A DNA stretch of 64,000 bases. Origin: Gymnorhina tibicen. Taxonomy: Eukaryota; Chordata; Aves; Passeriformes; Artamidae. The notes beneath the pieces are model-generated. The model was given only the letters and a program-made list of their open reading frames with translations, was not told the DNA's origin and ran no database searches. The stretch is taken from positions 1-64,000 of the forward strand of contig VXAZ01002135.1 of assembly GCA_013399875.1 (NCBI GenBank), given 5' to 3'. Below are positions 1 through 13,100 of this stretch, in pieces. Position 1 is the stretch's first letter, and the number at the start of each line of letters is the position of its first letter. Position numbers and translations under genes: made by a program.

Positions 1-99
1 TTGGTTTCTCTGGGAGGAAGCTGAGCAGAAAGCCTTGGAAAAATCCGGGTCGGCAGTGTCCACTGCCCTCTCCACATGAACTGAACACATTATTTTCTC

Positions 100-1700
100 T
101 TAGAAGACAATCATGATACTTTGACAAGAATGATTTGCCCCTGGTGAATCTGTCTTAGATTTTTCTAATCATGTGCTTCATCTGACTTGTGGTAGCCTCC
201 AGGTAGGTAGGGCCTAAAGTAACACTGATGTGCCTATAATTACCTGGATCTTAAGAACTCAAATCTTAAAACTTCTTGTAGATAGTGGTGACATTAGCCT
301 TCTTCCAGTCTTCTGGGATGTCCCTTGGTCTCTATGGCTTCTTAAAGATTATGGAGAGTATCCTCACAATGACATCAGCCAGCTCTTTTAACACCCCTGG
401 GTGCATTGTTTCAGGTCCTGTAATAGTTCATATATCCACTCTTTCTTCACTGGCCATGTGTTTGCATCAAACTGGATGTTTGCTCCCAAGGCTTGGGGCC
501 CAACAGTGGTGGTAAAGACAGACATGAAGAATGTGCTGGAAACCTCTGTCTTTTCAGCACTGTCAGTGACTGGGTAGTTCACCTCTTCTGCAAAACACCA
601 AGCCATTGTTTCCTTCTATTTCAGCTTATTGTTTGTATTACTGAAGAGTCCTTTCTTGCAGTTTTTGACATATTTGGCCAATTTCAATTTGAGTAGCGCT
701 TTTGCTTTTGTAACTGCATCTCTGGACACCCTGGCAATACTTGTCTAGTTCTCAACAGATATTTGATATTTGAAAAGTAGATATTTGTCTACTTTTCCAT
801 CTCTTGTATGCCTCTCTTGGTTTTGAGCAGACTCAGAAGCTTGCATTTAAGCCAACTGAGTCTTTAGTTCCACCTACTTCCCTTAACTTTAGAGGGTATG
901 AATGGTTATCATCTTTCCAAGAGAACTTTCTTGAAAGCTCCTTTATCCTCCATAGTGTCTTCCCACAAAATTCCCCCAAATGAGCTCTGAGCTAGCTAAA
1001 GTTTGCTCTTCTAAAATCTTCAGTGTGTTTGGTGGGATCCCAAGCTCCACAATATTGTGATCACTGCAGCCAAAGCTATCACTAACCATGGTATTACAAA
1101 GCAGGTTTTCTTGGTTTGTGTGTAACAAGTCCAACAGTGCCTCATTCCTGGTTTGCAAATCCAACATTTTTTATGAGGAAGCAGGTCTCTATACATTCCA
1201 GGAACTTGATGGCATGCGAGCTGCTGCATTGTTCTACCAATAAATGTCCGGGTAATTGAAGTTGCCCATAAGAATAAGAATTGTGTTGACCCAAAGCTTA
1301 TTTAAGTGAGCTAAATATTTATTTTTTGGCCTTATCATCCTGGTTTTAAGGTCAGTAATAGATGCCTGCTGTGAGATCTCTCTTGAAGACTACTGCTCTC
1401 ATCTTGACCCAGGGGCACTTGATAGAGCTTGCATAACCAACATAGTTAAATTCTATACATTCAAGGTTCTACTTAATAACATACAGTGAGACTCCTCCTC
1501 CTCTTATTCACTTCCTGTCTTTACAAAACAGCCTGGAGCCACTCACTGTGATCTTTCAGTCATGTGAGCTGTCCCACCAGTTTCACTTATTCCTTGTAAT
1601 TATGCCAGAGTAAGAAAATGTCCAATTTCTCTAATTCTCCACAGGAGACAAAGGAGTTCTTCACTTCTATTTCAATGCCACCAGTCTCTCACAAAGGCCT
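100..1700 (-). mobile_element. CR1 LINE fragment, endonuclease to early reverse transcriptase, degenerate
   Basis: Decayed copy of a CR1 non-LTR retrotransposon lying on the minus strand. CR1 ORF2 encodes an apurinic-type endonuclease followed by a reverse transcriptase. The minus-strand frame at 943-1167 reads DSFGCSDHNIVELG, which carries the S-D-H signature near the endonuclease C-terminus. The frame at 388-606 reads STFFMSVFTTT, matching the linker before the reverse transcriptase. Bases 290-420 match the antisense of the early RT region, with the recurring phrase ttccagtcttctgggatgtc. Bases about 1490-1620 look like the N-terminal endonuclease region. Frames are broken by stops and indels, so it is dead. 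The left edge is unclear and may run off the window. CR1 copies usually keep the 3' end, but here it is absent. Exact subfamily not assigned. Confidence 0.8.
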
Positions 1701-4700
1701 ACCAGATGTGACTGGGTTTATGATTTTTGTAGGTGCTCAGTGAGAAGCACAAGATGGGAGAAAGTTAGTCTAGGAAGATGGCAGAAAAGGGTGACAAACA
1801 GTGCTTGTAAACATATGTATGTGCATTAGAAGAGTATCAGGAATATTAGTCAGAAATAATGCTTTATCTGGCAACTCATTATCTTAAAAACACAGCAATA
1901 TTCATATTATTGAAGATATAATAAGAGTAAAACAAACAAAAATAAATATTTGTGATCTTTGGTCACTTGTTAGCGGGCAAAGACATTTAAGAGTCCAGTA
2001 GCAGAGTGGAAATCCTGGCTGGTATTCCCAATACCACCAGAGAAGCCAGTGATACAGGGACCTGATCTTCTCTTGGCAAGAAATAGAACTGGAAACAGTT
2101 GTCTACATGGTAAAATCTGTTCTGCAGTTCCTCTGCCTGTCCTTGCTACGCCTATTTCATAGCAAAAGGGGATAATTTTCCAGAGATACTAACCCAGCGT
2201 TACCCACAAACTCACTGATACTATATTGAAGTGGGGGAGTGCTGGGCAGGGAGGGAAGAAAAGACGTGAGTTCAGCATGAGAAAAGTCCTATATTGCTTA
2301 CCATTCCTAACACTCAGAGGAGCAGGCTACAGCAGGTTACATCAATTATATCAGCCTTTAAAAGGACTGCAGTAAAAACATGAACTTAGTTGCCTTTATC
2401 TGAACAATCACTTCAGATCTCAAGTTCTTCAGTCTTTCTGTGGTAAACTTTCAAACACTTATTATGTCTCTGCCTCATAACCCCCTATAGACAAGATTGA
2501 ATTTAACAAATGTATACAAAGAATGACAGCTGACACTAATTTCATGTGTGGGAAGTTAAATCCAATCACAGACCCTAAAGTAATGTAGTTGATAAAAGTA
2601 TGCAAATCTCTGAAGAAGCAAAGAGATTAAATGAGTCTACACAGCTCCTTTATCTATAACTGCTAGAAAACTGCAACAGAACTTTACATACATTGACTCC
2701 AGAGCCTAAAGGGATTTTAAATAAACCAAGTAAGCACAGTACTCAGATCCAATTGTCCTACAATCCCTCAAGCTGCTAGGCTCCCTCATAAAAAATATCC
2801 AGTAAATACTACCAAATGCCCCTCTTCCCACCTTGTGTACAATGCGGATAGCATAGACCCTATGAACTTCCCTGAATTTCAACTAACTGCAGGAGAGAAG
2901 TACAGTCAAGCATGTTCTGAACAGGAATCTTTAAAAGCATGATAAAACCAAGTCGGTGGGAGCCTGAGGAATACACGCCAAAGATTTGAAAAACATTTCA
3001 GTTAACATCTGTAGATGAAAGCGGTGGACTAGAAGTTCCCCAGGGAGGCAGCTATGGCCAGCAGCTGATGGTAGGTAACAGGACACTGCAGCTGGGGCCC
3101 TTGCTTGCTGAGCCTGTAACAACCCTTCTCTGTAGGGTGGCAGGATTAAGAATAAGGCTAAGATAATGGAATTTGTGCATGCCTGGTCTGCTTGCTCTGC
3201 CTGACCAGAGCACTGATATCACTGTGACAGCTGCCTTCTCAACACTCTCCCCTTGCAGCAAATGGTGGGCCAGTCTGTCAGCTGCATATGTATGCTTAAC
3301 AGTGACATATTGGCAATTAAAGAGAGAATGATTCACTTTTGTACTGGATACGGGTAAATAATCCATGAAGTACACAAGCATGAAATGTTAGGGTAGAGGA
3401 GTCCTGGTGTAATTCAGGGCAGTTTTAGCAGGATTTGTTTCCCTTTTACAGAAGGAGAAAGAAACACTGGGAATGTGAAATGACCACATTTATTTTAATT
3501 CTTGGAGTAGGTTTGTAATATTCAGTACTTAGAATCTTGATTAAAGCAGAAATTCTGGCTGCTTAGCAGTAATCCATAACTAATCATTTATTAAAACAAT
3601 AAAATATTCATGAAGGACCCTACATTTAACTATTAACTTTTGAAAACCTCAGCCATAAATTCTATAGCTGTAATAAATTCTGAAGCATTAGGGACATTAT
3701 TCAACTCTAGATCACTGTAAGCCTGGTGGCTTGCTACAATTTGGCACTTAAGGGCTTTTGAAGACAATAAGAAAATATTTTTCTGAATAGGAAAATTAAA
3801 AAGGGAAGTTAAACAACAGCTGTCAAGGTAAATCTGCAAAATCAGAGTGTGAATCTCACACTCTTTAAGAAAATTTTAATTTTTTTCTTTTTCTGAAATT
3901 TTTTTGCGCTCCTGTGGAACTGGAGATTGGCCTGTAAAAACTAGTACATGTGCTCAGACACAGAGAAGAGACAAAAAGGGTTGTTTTAATGTATCACATG
4001 AACAGATGCTGAGGTTAAAAAAATATTTTAGGGATATTCTAAACCAAAATCAGATGAAGAAAAAACTTTAATAGCTATTTGTGGGGAGGAGATAGTTCCT
4101 ACCCAGTGAGAACATGCATTGCAAGCTCTGTAGATCATTCTTCATGCATATTCACAATCCAGGTGAATTCATCAAACCTCAGAGCCTAGATTCAGATTTG
4201 CTTGAGTGAGTTTGCACTGCTAGGTCCATTTGAGAAATTTTTGGGCTCTACTCTTTATTTTAATCACACTGCCCCTTTCTCTACTGTTTCCTGGTCTCAA
4301 TTTCTAACCATCTACAAATTTGGAAAGACCCTATTCAGGATCACCATCTACAAAAACATGAGAGAAAGAAGAAATAATTTTTAAGAGGGATTCTTGTTCT
4401 CAACTACTTTTCCTCAAACGTTTCTGTGGCTTAGTTTGCTCAGGTCCTGTTGCCATTAGAGGAAAAGTGTGCCATGCCATGGTGTCAGTGGCAGAAGCAG
4501 GAGTTGGTATTGCTACTGCTGTGCTGTTGCTCCACCTGCCAGCTGTTCTCTGCAGGAAGCATGGCACTTGTCCTGACACTCTTTCTCATGGGAAATAGCA
4601 GGAGGAGCTTCTGCCTCTTAGCCGGGGAGCTGGCAGAAATTTTCTGAGTCTATACACAGGTTGGTGTCTATGCCTCAAGATGCCAATGGGAATGTTTAGG

Positions 4701-5247
4701 AAGCCCTGCCTAAATCACTGCTTGTAGCTTCATTGACTGCCTAGCCTTTAGTCCTTTTGTAGCCCATGACAGGGGATCTTTCCTGATTGTGGTTCATATT
4801 TCAACTCTTAAGTTCTGCTTAACTTTTTTTTTTGTCTCTTTCAAACACTAATTACAGAGCGGTTCCATTTCAGAAATGGATTTTCCAGGTGGTAAGTCCT
4901 CTAGATTTATTTTCTTACTGCACTGTAATACAAAAAATCATTCAGTCCTCCTCTTTGAGTAAAAAAGGAGAAGTTGCATCTTAAGGACCATAGCACTTAG
5001 AAATTATTTATTCAGATGAATAGAGAAGCCTGCATATTTTTCATATAAAGTTTTTGTGGTTAGTGAATATACCATCTGATACCTGGCTTTTGATAATCAC
5101 TGACTTCAAGATTACTATTGATTAGCAATTTTTATTAGCTTTTTGCATGGTACATTCTGCCCCTTTCATTACTTCTCTTGCTCTGATTTTTTCATGAGAG
5201 AATAAAAAGAAAAAGAATATATTTAAAGTCTATAAGATATGGTTGGT
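1701..5247. other. Unannotated stretch, no gene seen
   Basis: No repeat family, RNA gene or coding exon was recognised. Open frames stay below 110 codons and look random; the longest is a 109-codon minus-strand frame at 3052-3381 with no recognisable motif. Bases 2990-3250 and 4440-4640 are somewhat richer in G and C than their surroundings, but neither resembles a repeat or protein I know. Confidence 0.5.
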
Positions 5248-5250
5248 AAG

Positions 5251-5290
5251 GTAGGACTTTGGCTATAAAGGTAGGACTTTGGCTAAAAAG
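5251..5290. repeat. 20-bp tandem duplication, two copies
   Basis: The 20-base unit at 5251-5270 (gtaggactttggctataaag) is repeated directly at 5271-5290 with one substitution (t to a). This is a simple local duplication, probably from replication slippage. No function is implied. Confidence 0.9.
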
Positions 5291-5477
5291 GAACATCTCT
5301 CCTCATTTAGTAAATTTTTTTCCTTGACTTTTCAATTGTCATGAGGCAAATTTGTCTGTGGTGCTTAACCTATGAACACTTTAATATGAATTTTCAAAAG
5401 AGTCACACTGGGGTCAAAAGCAACGACACAAAACAGCATTTGGACTCTCTCCCCACTTACTAGTGAAATTATGATAA

Positions 5478-5567
5478 CAACCTTTCTTCCTTTTGCTTTC
5501 CTTTTGTCTCTCTGTCATTCTCTGTTGTCTCACCTCCCTCGTGTCCTTCTTCCCTCCCTTTCTCCTG
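5478..5567. repeat. Polypyrimidine-rich low-complexity tract
   Basis: About 90 bases made largely of C and T on the plus strand, without a fixed period. It is low-complexity sequence. It could serve as a pyrimidine tract if a splice acceptor lay downstream, but no exon was seen there. Confidence 0.6.
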
Positions 5568-8500
5568 CAATATTCAGAAGGGAAAGCAAGCCATACGGTA
5601 TGTCATCTGTCAGAGATGCCCTGAGAAGACCACTCCTTTAGCGTGCCAGGCTAATGATAGACTCATACTGACCAGTCCCACATTGCTGGTGAGACTCTCA
5701 CAGAATGTGGGGCTTTGATTTTGTCCAGATGATGGAGAAAGGTTTTTCAGTTTTCACTATTTCATCTTCTTTAGTACAAGGATGACTCCTGACAGACCAG
5801 TGAGGTAAAGGGTTCACTTGATCAGAAAGAGGAGGAGGAATTAACTGTTGTTTGTATTGTACAGGTTGTCTGGAAGCTCCAGACAGTTTTAGGATGCCAC
5901 ACACACCTGTTGTCTATGCCCCAAAAAGTATTATTTGATATCAAATGTGATAGCAGAAGATGCAGAGTACAGCCTTTTTTCAGAGAGGGATACAAGACCA
6001 GAAGCATTACAAAAAATGTCTTTCTTTCTGCGAAGCTGTGGAACTAAGTGTTTCAGGCGCTCCTGGACCCCACAAAACCTCTGTATCTCAGTAAACTGAT
6101 GAATTGTGCACATCAGTGTTGCTTTCCATATAATTATTTTTTAAGACGTTCTATCACATTGTTTACAAAACATGAACGTGAGAGCATGTGTTGGAAAATG
6201 GCAAGAATTTGCTTTTCATATCTGCCTGCAGGATTTCAGCTGCTTTTTCTTCAGTTTCAAATGGTCCACAGACTTCTACCAGTTCTAATTCAGCTCAGTA
6301 AAAGTGACACTTGCTCTTGCCTCTTTTGCTGCTCACCGTGATATCTTAAAATCTGGAAGGTAGAGTGAAAAGTGTTGTATTCTCTTTTGACACCCCTACC
6401 AATACAAGACACTGATTAATGAGAAACTAAGTGCTGTCAGAAGCACTAAATATAACAACAGAGCTCAAGAGAAAAATGCACAGTACTTCTGATAATGTTA
6501 AATTTTATTAATCTTAGCTGATAGTCCTGATAATGTTAGGAAAAAGTATAGTTTTCTCAGTTTTTTGTCTTTAAAATTGAGGAAAAAAATGGTGATGAGA
6601 AAGCAAAGACTAAGTGAGATGGCATCCTTCATGTAAGGTTACTTTGCATAATACCTTACTCTGACCCATTCATTTTACATAGTTTTACACCTCTCTATCC
6701 CTCTCTCTTCACTGGAAAGAGAGAAATGGGATGACAGATCTTCAGATGGAGTGCTGTTTTTGTTATAGTTCAAAGTTTACTCACGAAAGTGATCAGTAAG
6801 ACTGCAATGAATCTGTGATGAAGAGAGATAACAGAGGATAATGATCAGATTAATTGCAGCTAAGTATTCAGTATTGCTCATGCCAGCAATAATGCTGAAA
6901 CCTGCTCACATGTCTCCAAGAGGTGAGATCCCCACCTTTAAAAAATGCGTAGGCCAGTAGACATTGATAAAGTTCTGTAACAGCATTCTTTATTGAGAAG
7001 TGAGGATGCTGCCAACATCCCAGGCCAGCTTGTCTGAGAACATCCCAGGAATGTTGCCTGAAGTATGGAGTGTGATCTCTAACAGAGGACAGCTACAGGT
7101 GTCGGCTCTTTAGCCCAAATAATCCTGTGGTTTATTCTTCAGAGGCCTGATTCAGTAGCTATGTCGGCTAAGAGAGCACCTGCCTGAAAAACAAAAGCCA
7201 GTCTGGAGCTGTTGCAGACACACATCTTTTTGTAGACTAGTTGCAAACCGTCATAAATAAAATATCCAGTAGTGATATACTCTAGATCAGCAACAAAGAA
7301 CCCAGATAATAATGTAAAACATTTCGAATAATCATCCAGTAATGGTGTTGAGGGTGGAGGGGATGAAGAATTTTTCTTTTGCTTTTTATTGTATGAGTGT
7401 GGAAGTCAGTAAAAAATTTAAATATGAGTTTATTTCTAAACCAACAAAAGTGGATTTGGGCATTTCAAAGGGGTTTTGCTGGTGAAAAATGAGAGGGTTT
7501 TTTTAAAATTGTGTATGTTAGTTGTACTTGTGTCAGTCCAGCACTGCCATCTTGCACACTCTGTCTCAGACACTGCAAAAACAATGAATACATGCATGCA
7601 AGGCATATCTGAATGCGTTTGCACAAAAATAGGCATTAACTGCACAATGCAACACAGTCATGTAACAGACACTTGGTTATGCACAAGGTGCTTTGTTTCC
7701 ATCATGAGCTGAGTTATCCCTACAGAAACCTAGAGCTACATACTCAACTTCTACCTAACCTGAGAGAGGATAGGAAGACAAAGAGCAGCAGTGGGAAAGG
7801 AAACAAGTTAAATGAGTTGTGGTAAAGTAGTGAAGAAAAGTGGTTATTAAACAACTGCTGTCACCAAATAATCCTTGAAAAAACTGCCTCTGATTTATCA
7901 TTTCACAGAGATCCTGCAGAACAGTAATTACTGAAAGTTCTTTTTTAATGAAGGTGAGAGCACATGGGAAAAATCCTGCTTATACTATTCCCACTGCCCC
8001 TCTCCTAGTGGAAATGTATGGCTGTGAATTTGGATATGAATCTCAGAGAGCTAGGTAAAAAGAACAGTTGAAAACAGATGGCAGCAGTTACAACTGGCAT
8101 ATTCCCAGTTGGTGGCTTTAGCATTTAGAAATGAGCATCTGTTCTTCTTCCCTATTGCAAAGTTGTTTTAACTCAGAGGTGTTAAAAATACGTAAGTTGC
8201 TGTTTTATTCATTTTTGCTGTTTACTGACTTTAATGACATATTGAATAAAAAGTACAATGTTTACCTGTGTGGCAGGGGAATAGAAACAGAAATACAGGT
8301 CTCTGATGTAGAACCTGACGTTATGAAGTAAATTATAAGGGGGAGGGGGAGAGGAAATTGTGTGTGCTTATCCTAATACTGGAAAGAAAGAATTATTGAA
8401 AGCTGAAGCTGTAGGAACATGAAGGTCCAACATTTATAACATATTTCTGATGCTCATTTTGAATATCATCTTACTTTTTAAATAGCTATTAATAAACTTT

Positions 8501-8734
8501 CAAGACTAAAACAGTAATTTACTTACCTGCCTCACTATTGCATCACCTAAGAACATTGAAAATTCCAGTTCTGCCTGCAGAGAGGATCAATATTAGTTTG
8601 AGGTTGATTCTTACTTTATTAAGCAGTGAATTTTTACATACAATACAGTTAGGTATCATTAAAGCTAAAAAAACCCCAACAATTTCCATTTAAACATAGT
8701 TTGTAATATCTATAATTTCTAGCATCAGATAAGA
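5568..8734. other. Unannotated stretch, no gene seen
   Basis: Open frames are all under 100 codons and frequently overlap on both strands, which is typical of noise. A minus-strand AATAAA lies at 6989-6994 in a locally distinct segment (about 6880-7200) that could be an old LTR end, but no termini or target duplication could be found. The rest is unremarkable AT-rich DNA. Confidence 0.5.
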
Positions 8735-10155
8735 TCTTAAGGGGCAGGCAACTCAAGAGGATTTAAGGATGTTTTGAGGTCGTGCAAGGACAAAATTCAA
8801 AGGTCCAAAGTTAACTAGAACTTCATCTTGCCATAAAAGAAAATTTTAAAATGTTTCTATGAATACATCATCAGCAAAAGGAGGGCCAAGGAAAATCCCT
8901 ATTCTTTACTGGATGCAGAGGGTAACATAGGATGAGGAAAATGCTGAGGTACTCAATACCTTCACTGCCTGTCTTTGATAGACAAGGCTAATTGTTCAGG
9001 GGGTACAATAAATTGGAAGACAGGTATGGTGAGAAATATGAAGCTCCCATAATCCAGTAGGAAACAGTCAGTGACCTGCTACACCACTTCAACACAGACA
9101 AGTTTATGGGGCCTGATAAGAACCACCCAAGGGTACTGGTTGAGCTGGCAGAAGTGCTCACTGTGCCTCTTTCAATCATTTAACACAAGTCCTGGCTGAC
9201 CAGGGAGGTCCCAGCTGCAGCTTGGTGGATGGGATGCCCATCTGCAAGAAGGGAAGGGTAAAGGAGTGACCCATGCTGGGTGACATCACGTGGCACAATC
9301 AAGGGATCAGGCCCCGCTAGGGTGGATTTGGGAAAGGCAGGTCCTGCTTCACCAACCTGACCTCCTTCTATGACAAGGGTGACCCACTTGCTGGATGAGG
9401 AAAAGGCTGCGGGTGTTGTCTACCTGGAGTTCAGTAAAGCCTTTGACACCGTTTCCCCATGGTATTCTCCTGGAAAAAACTGGCTCCCCATGTCTTGGAA
9501 AGGTATGTGCCTTGCTAGGTTAAGAACTGGCTGGATGGCTGAACCCAGAGAGTGGTGGGGAATGGAGTTAATCCAGTTGGTGGCTGGTCACTAATGGTGT
9601 TCCCCAGGGATCAGTGTTAGATCCAGTCCTGTTTAATGTCTTTACTGATGATGTGGGCAAGGGNTCCCCCTGTACTGGGTGAGGCCCCAGGCTGAATCTT
9701 GTGTCCAGTTCTGGGCACCTCGGTTCAGGAAGGACATTGATGTGCTGGAGCGAGTCCAGAGAAGGGCAAGGGAGCTGGTGAAGGGTCTGGAGCACAGTCT
9801 GATGAGGAGTGACTGAGGGAGCTGGGGATGTTTAGCTTGAAGAAAAGGAGGTTCAGGGGAAACCTCATCCCTCTCTACAGCTGCCTAAAAGGACAGTGAA
9901 GCCAGCTACTTCTTCTGAGTATCAAGCCGTTTTAGGTTGGATATTAGAAAAAATTTCTTCACCGAAAGGGTTCTCAGATATTGGAACAGGCTGCCTAGGG
10001 AAGTGGTTCACCATCCCCTGAAGGTATTCAAAAGATGCGTAGATGTGGATTTCAGAGACATGATTTAGTGATAGTCTTTGCAGTGGGAGGTTAATGATTT
10101 GGCTTGATCATCTTAAAGGTCTTTTCAAATGTAAACGATGTTATGATCTTTGTGA
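8735..10155 (+). mobile_element. CR1 LINE fragment with reverse transcriptase and 3' end, internally deleted
   Basis: Forward CR1 copy. It starts in the endonuclease-RT linker (caacccaagaggac-like text near 8745, then the aggaaaatgctgaggtactcaa region near 8935) and runs to the 3' end near 10155. The frame at 9370-9594 contains VVYLEFSKAFDTVS, reverse transcriptase motif A with its catalytic Asp. Bases 9595-9655 encode [16 protein letters not shown], motif B. Motif C (FADD) should follow but is missing: the sequence jumps at the N at 9664 to the CR1 C-terminal part. Bases 9930-10030 match the conserved CR1 3' region (gaaaaaatttcttcac..., ggctgcctagggaagtgg). Stops and frameshifts make it non-functional. 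Exact subfamily not assigned. Confidence 0.9.
9664..9664. other. Single-N assembly junction inside the CR1 copy
   Basis: One ambiguous base sits exactly where CR1 sequence skips from RT motif B to a much later C-terminal position. Several hundred bases of a normal CR1 ORF2 are absent at this point. Either the element carries a real deletion and the N is incidental, or the assembler closed an unresolved gap with one N. Confidence 0.85.
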
Positions 10156-13100
10156 AATGCAAAAAGCATTTACAAGCTAGATTTGTAAGACAACTCTAAG
10201 AATATATTTATCCATTTTAAGCTAGAAGTATGTATGACACATGACAGCCTTAATTTGATGTGACTGTGCATAAAATCATGGCAATCACGCTTTTAAGCCT
10301 GAACCTATGCTATTGAGTCTGGATAAGAACCGGAGTCCATCTGGATGGATTTGGCCGTATGATTAATTCTTCAGGGCACAGTTCTTTTCATATCTTTTGG
10401 AAACTTAATGCCTGTGCAGAAGGAGATGGAATTATTTTTATGATGCTAGGCTTTTTAAAATGAAAGATCAAAAACAACAGTGATAGACAGCTTCCTGAAG
10501 GACTCTCTAAGTTGTGTCGAGGTTTTGTTGCAGTATGTGTTTACTTAGCATGTATATTGAGGAGAGGAAGCAACTGACTTGTTTTAAACTATGGCACTTT
10601 CAAAATCATATTTGGTTCTCTATTATTTTGAACCTTAATAAGGTTTTATTTTACTTTTCCTGTGTTGGGACTACTCCAACCTATTTTGAGTTGAAGTCAG
10701 ATAATTAAAATAGAATCCTGATAAAATAAAAATTATGCTAGTGGGTGGAATGGAATTGGAACTGTTGATCAGACCTGATGGCTACTGTTTGAATTTAAGA
10801 GTTTTTGTCCCTTATTGTTTGTTTACTTCCAGTCCCAGGGTTCCTGTTTAATCTTGAGCTGCTTGCAGAGCAAAGCAACATAAAAAGTATAGTTTTCTCT
10901 ATTCTGATTAAACAAGTATACAAGTCATATGGCATCCTTGGGAGAGTGAAGAATGTCTCTTGTTCCTAGAGACGGGACTATTTGAATATGATATTTAGGT
11001 AACCATGTTAGATGTCACATTACAGACTCTTCAGACTTTGTGATTGATGGTTATATGAGAAAAGCTGAAGAACAAGTTTGACACAGGAGGTGTTTTATTG
11101 ATACTTACATGGTAAACCAGTGTGTTTGGTAATCCATCAGTAGCACCTGTTGCCCAGGTTCCCAGGAATCAGAAAATGGGCATATGCTATAACTGCAAAT
11201 GTAAAGAAATAAAGATAAGTATGTCACCATTTTTTATTAGAAATTGGTATTGAAGATTCTTGTTCCTTATCTTTCCCTGGTTTCATTACTGGAAAATTGA
11301 TTATCTTCTCTAAGAAAAATGCAATGCATTGCACAGTCCTGTCATTTTAGTACTTCTCTTGCAAATGAATGGAGGCCTTGAGTTGCCTGGTAATAACTCT
11401 TGCAAAAAACCTATTTTTATTCTTTTAAGTGAAAGAGGCTCATTTTATTTCTGAATGGCATATTTTTTTGCTGTATCTTTCTCCTTCTTTCCTTCTATGA
11501 AAAAAGGTCTTTACAGAAATGTGTAAATGTTGGGAAAGTGGTTAGTGAAGAGTATTTACTGAGAAGAATGCTGCTTATGTAAATACAAGAGCAATGGGTT
11601 ATTTAGTGGTTCAAGTTGTTAGCATTCATCACAATAATAGGTACCAACAAAAGCCATCTATCAGTTTTGCAGTGTGACGTTTTTGTTCAACAGCTGTGAT
11701 TCTCAGTATTCATGCAAAAGTAGCATGCAGTGCACTTTTATGATCAAGCACTTAAAGGACCAAACCTACCTCAAACCACTCTTACACAGTTATGCTGACC
11801 TGCATGCACATGTGTTGCTAGTTGTGAATGCACTTGTAAAGACTTGAGGTTGCAGTTGCTACCTTGTGGTGTTTAGCATTTAAAGGTATGAGCAAACCAG
11901 ACATACAGGATCTAATTCAGTCTTTAACCTCAAAGGTTTTTTAGATGCATTTAGCGGACTGAACATAAAATTATAGTGGAGAAAGGGATGATCACTAATA
12001 ATCATTTACAAGTATGCCTTTGTAGTGATTTATGTTCTTCTAGTTCATGGAAGCCTGCCTTTCATTTTTGCTCCAAAATTCTAACTTTGATAACCTTTAT
12101 TATTCTTTACTAAACACTTCTGTTGATTCCGAAGAATGTAAACTACTTCTCTGGTATTCATTGTGGCAATTTCTCTTTGGACTGGGTTTTTATTATTTTT
12201 AGAAAACCTCTGAAACTCTAATGTATCATTGTCTATATAGTTACACACTGTTCTTAATAAACAGAGCTGAATTACCAGGCAGAAATCAAGCTTATTATTT
12301 TTGTTAATAGAAATATTTTATGATTAAATTAAATGGATGTAGTCCTGTTTTTTTTTTTTAATGGATGTTTACCAACAAGCTTGTATCCATTCATTAAACT
12401 TTGACAACATGCTAGTTTCCACTCATTTAATTTTGCTAGAAAAACAGCTAGCATTAAACTGGTTCAATCATCTGAGTGTTAGCAAAACTCAAGGTGGATC
12501 GTCAATCAGAATTGTCCAACTACTTCAACTGAAGTTTAAAAAAGAAAAAGAAACCTCTAACGGAAATTCTCCACCCTGTGATACCTATGTCCTTCACAGC
12601 TTTTATACTTTATATCCCAGGCAGTATAAAATTAATATTGCAAGGTAAGGCTTATTGCATACATACATATGAAGACTGTAAGCAAACACTGTTGTCAGCA
12701 GAAATTTAGTCCTGGACCTTTAGCCTGCCACCTGAATTTCCACCTGATGGTAATATAGAGCATTTTTGGTGTGTATTAATCATGACAATGGGCCAAGGCT
12801 ATGCTTTTTACGTATTTATTTTGTAATCATGGAGATGTTATAGGTAACTAAATTCAGGTTATGAAGATCTTGAGCCACACATAACCGGAATTATCAGCAG
12901 ACTAAGGTGAACTAGCTGCTTGTATTCAGATCCAGCATTTTGTCTCTCATAGTGATAGAATCTTCATCATTGTGGTTTCCTGAACTGTCTTTTCTTTCAT
13001 ACCACATGTAAACACTATGACAGCCCCATTTCTCCACAAATTACAATAGACACTGAAGAGTAAGGAAGACATAAAATGAAGACATAAAAATTACTGTAAT

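Noticed and set aside
6880..7200. Possible LTR end with AATAAA on the minus strand
   Set aside because: No TG...CA termini, TATA box or target duplication could be found.
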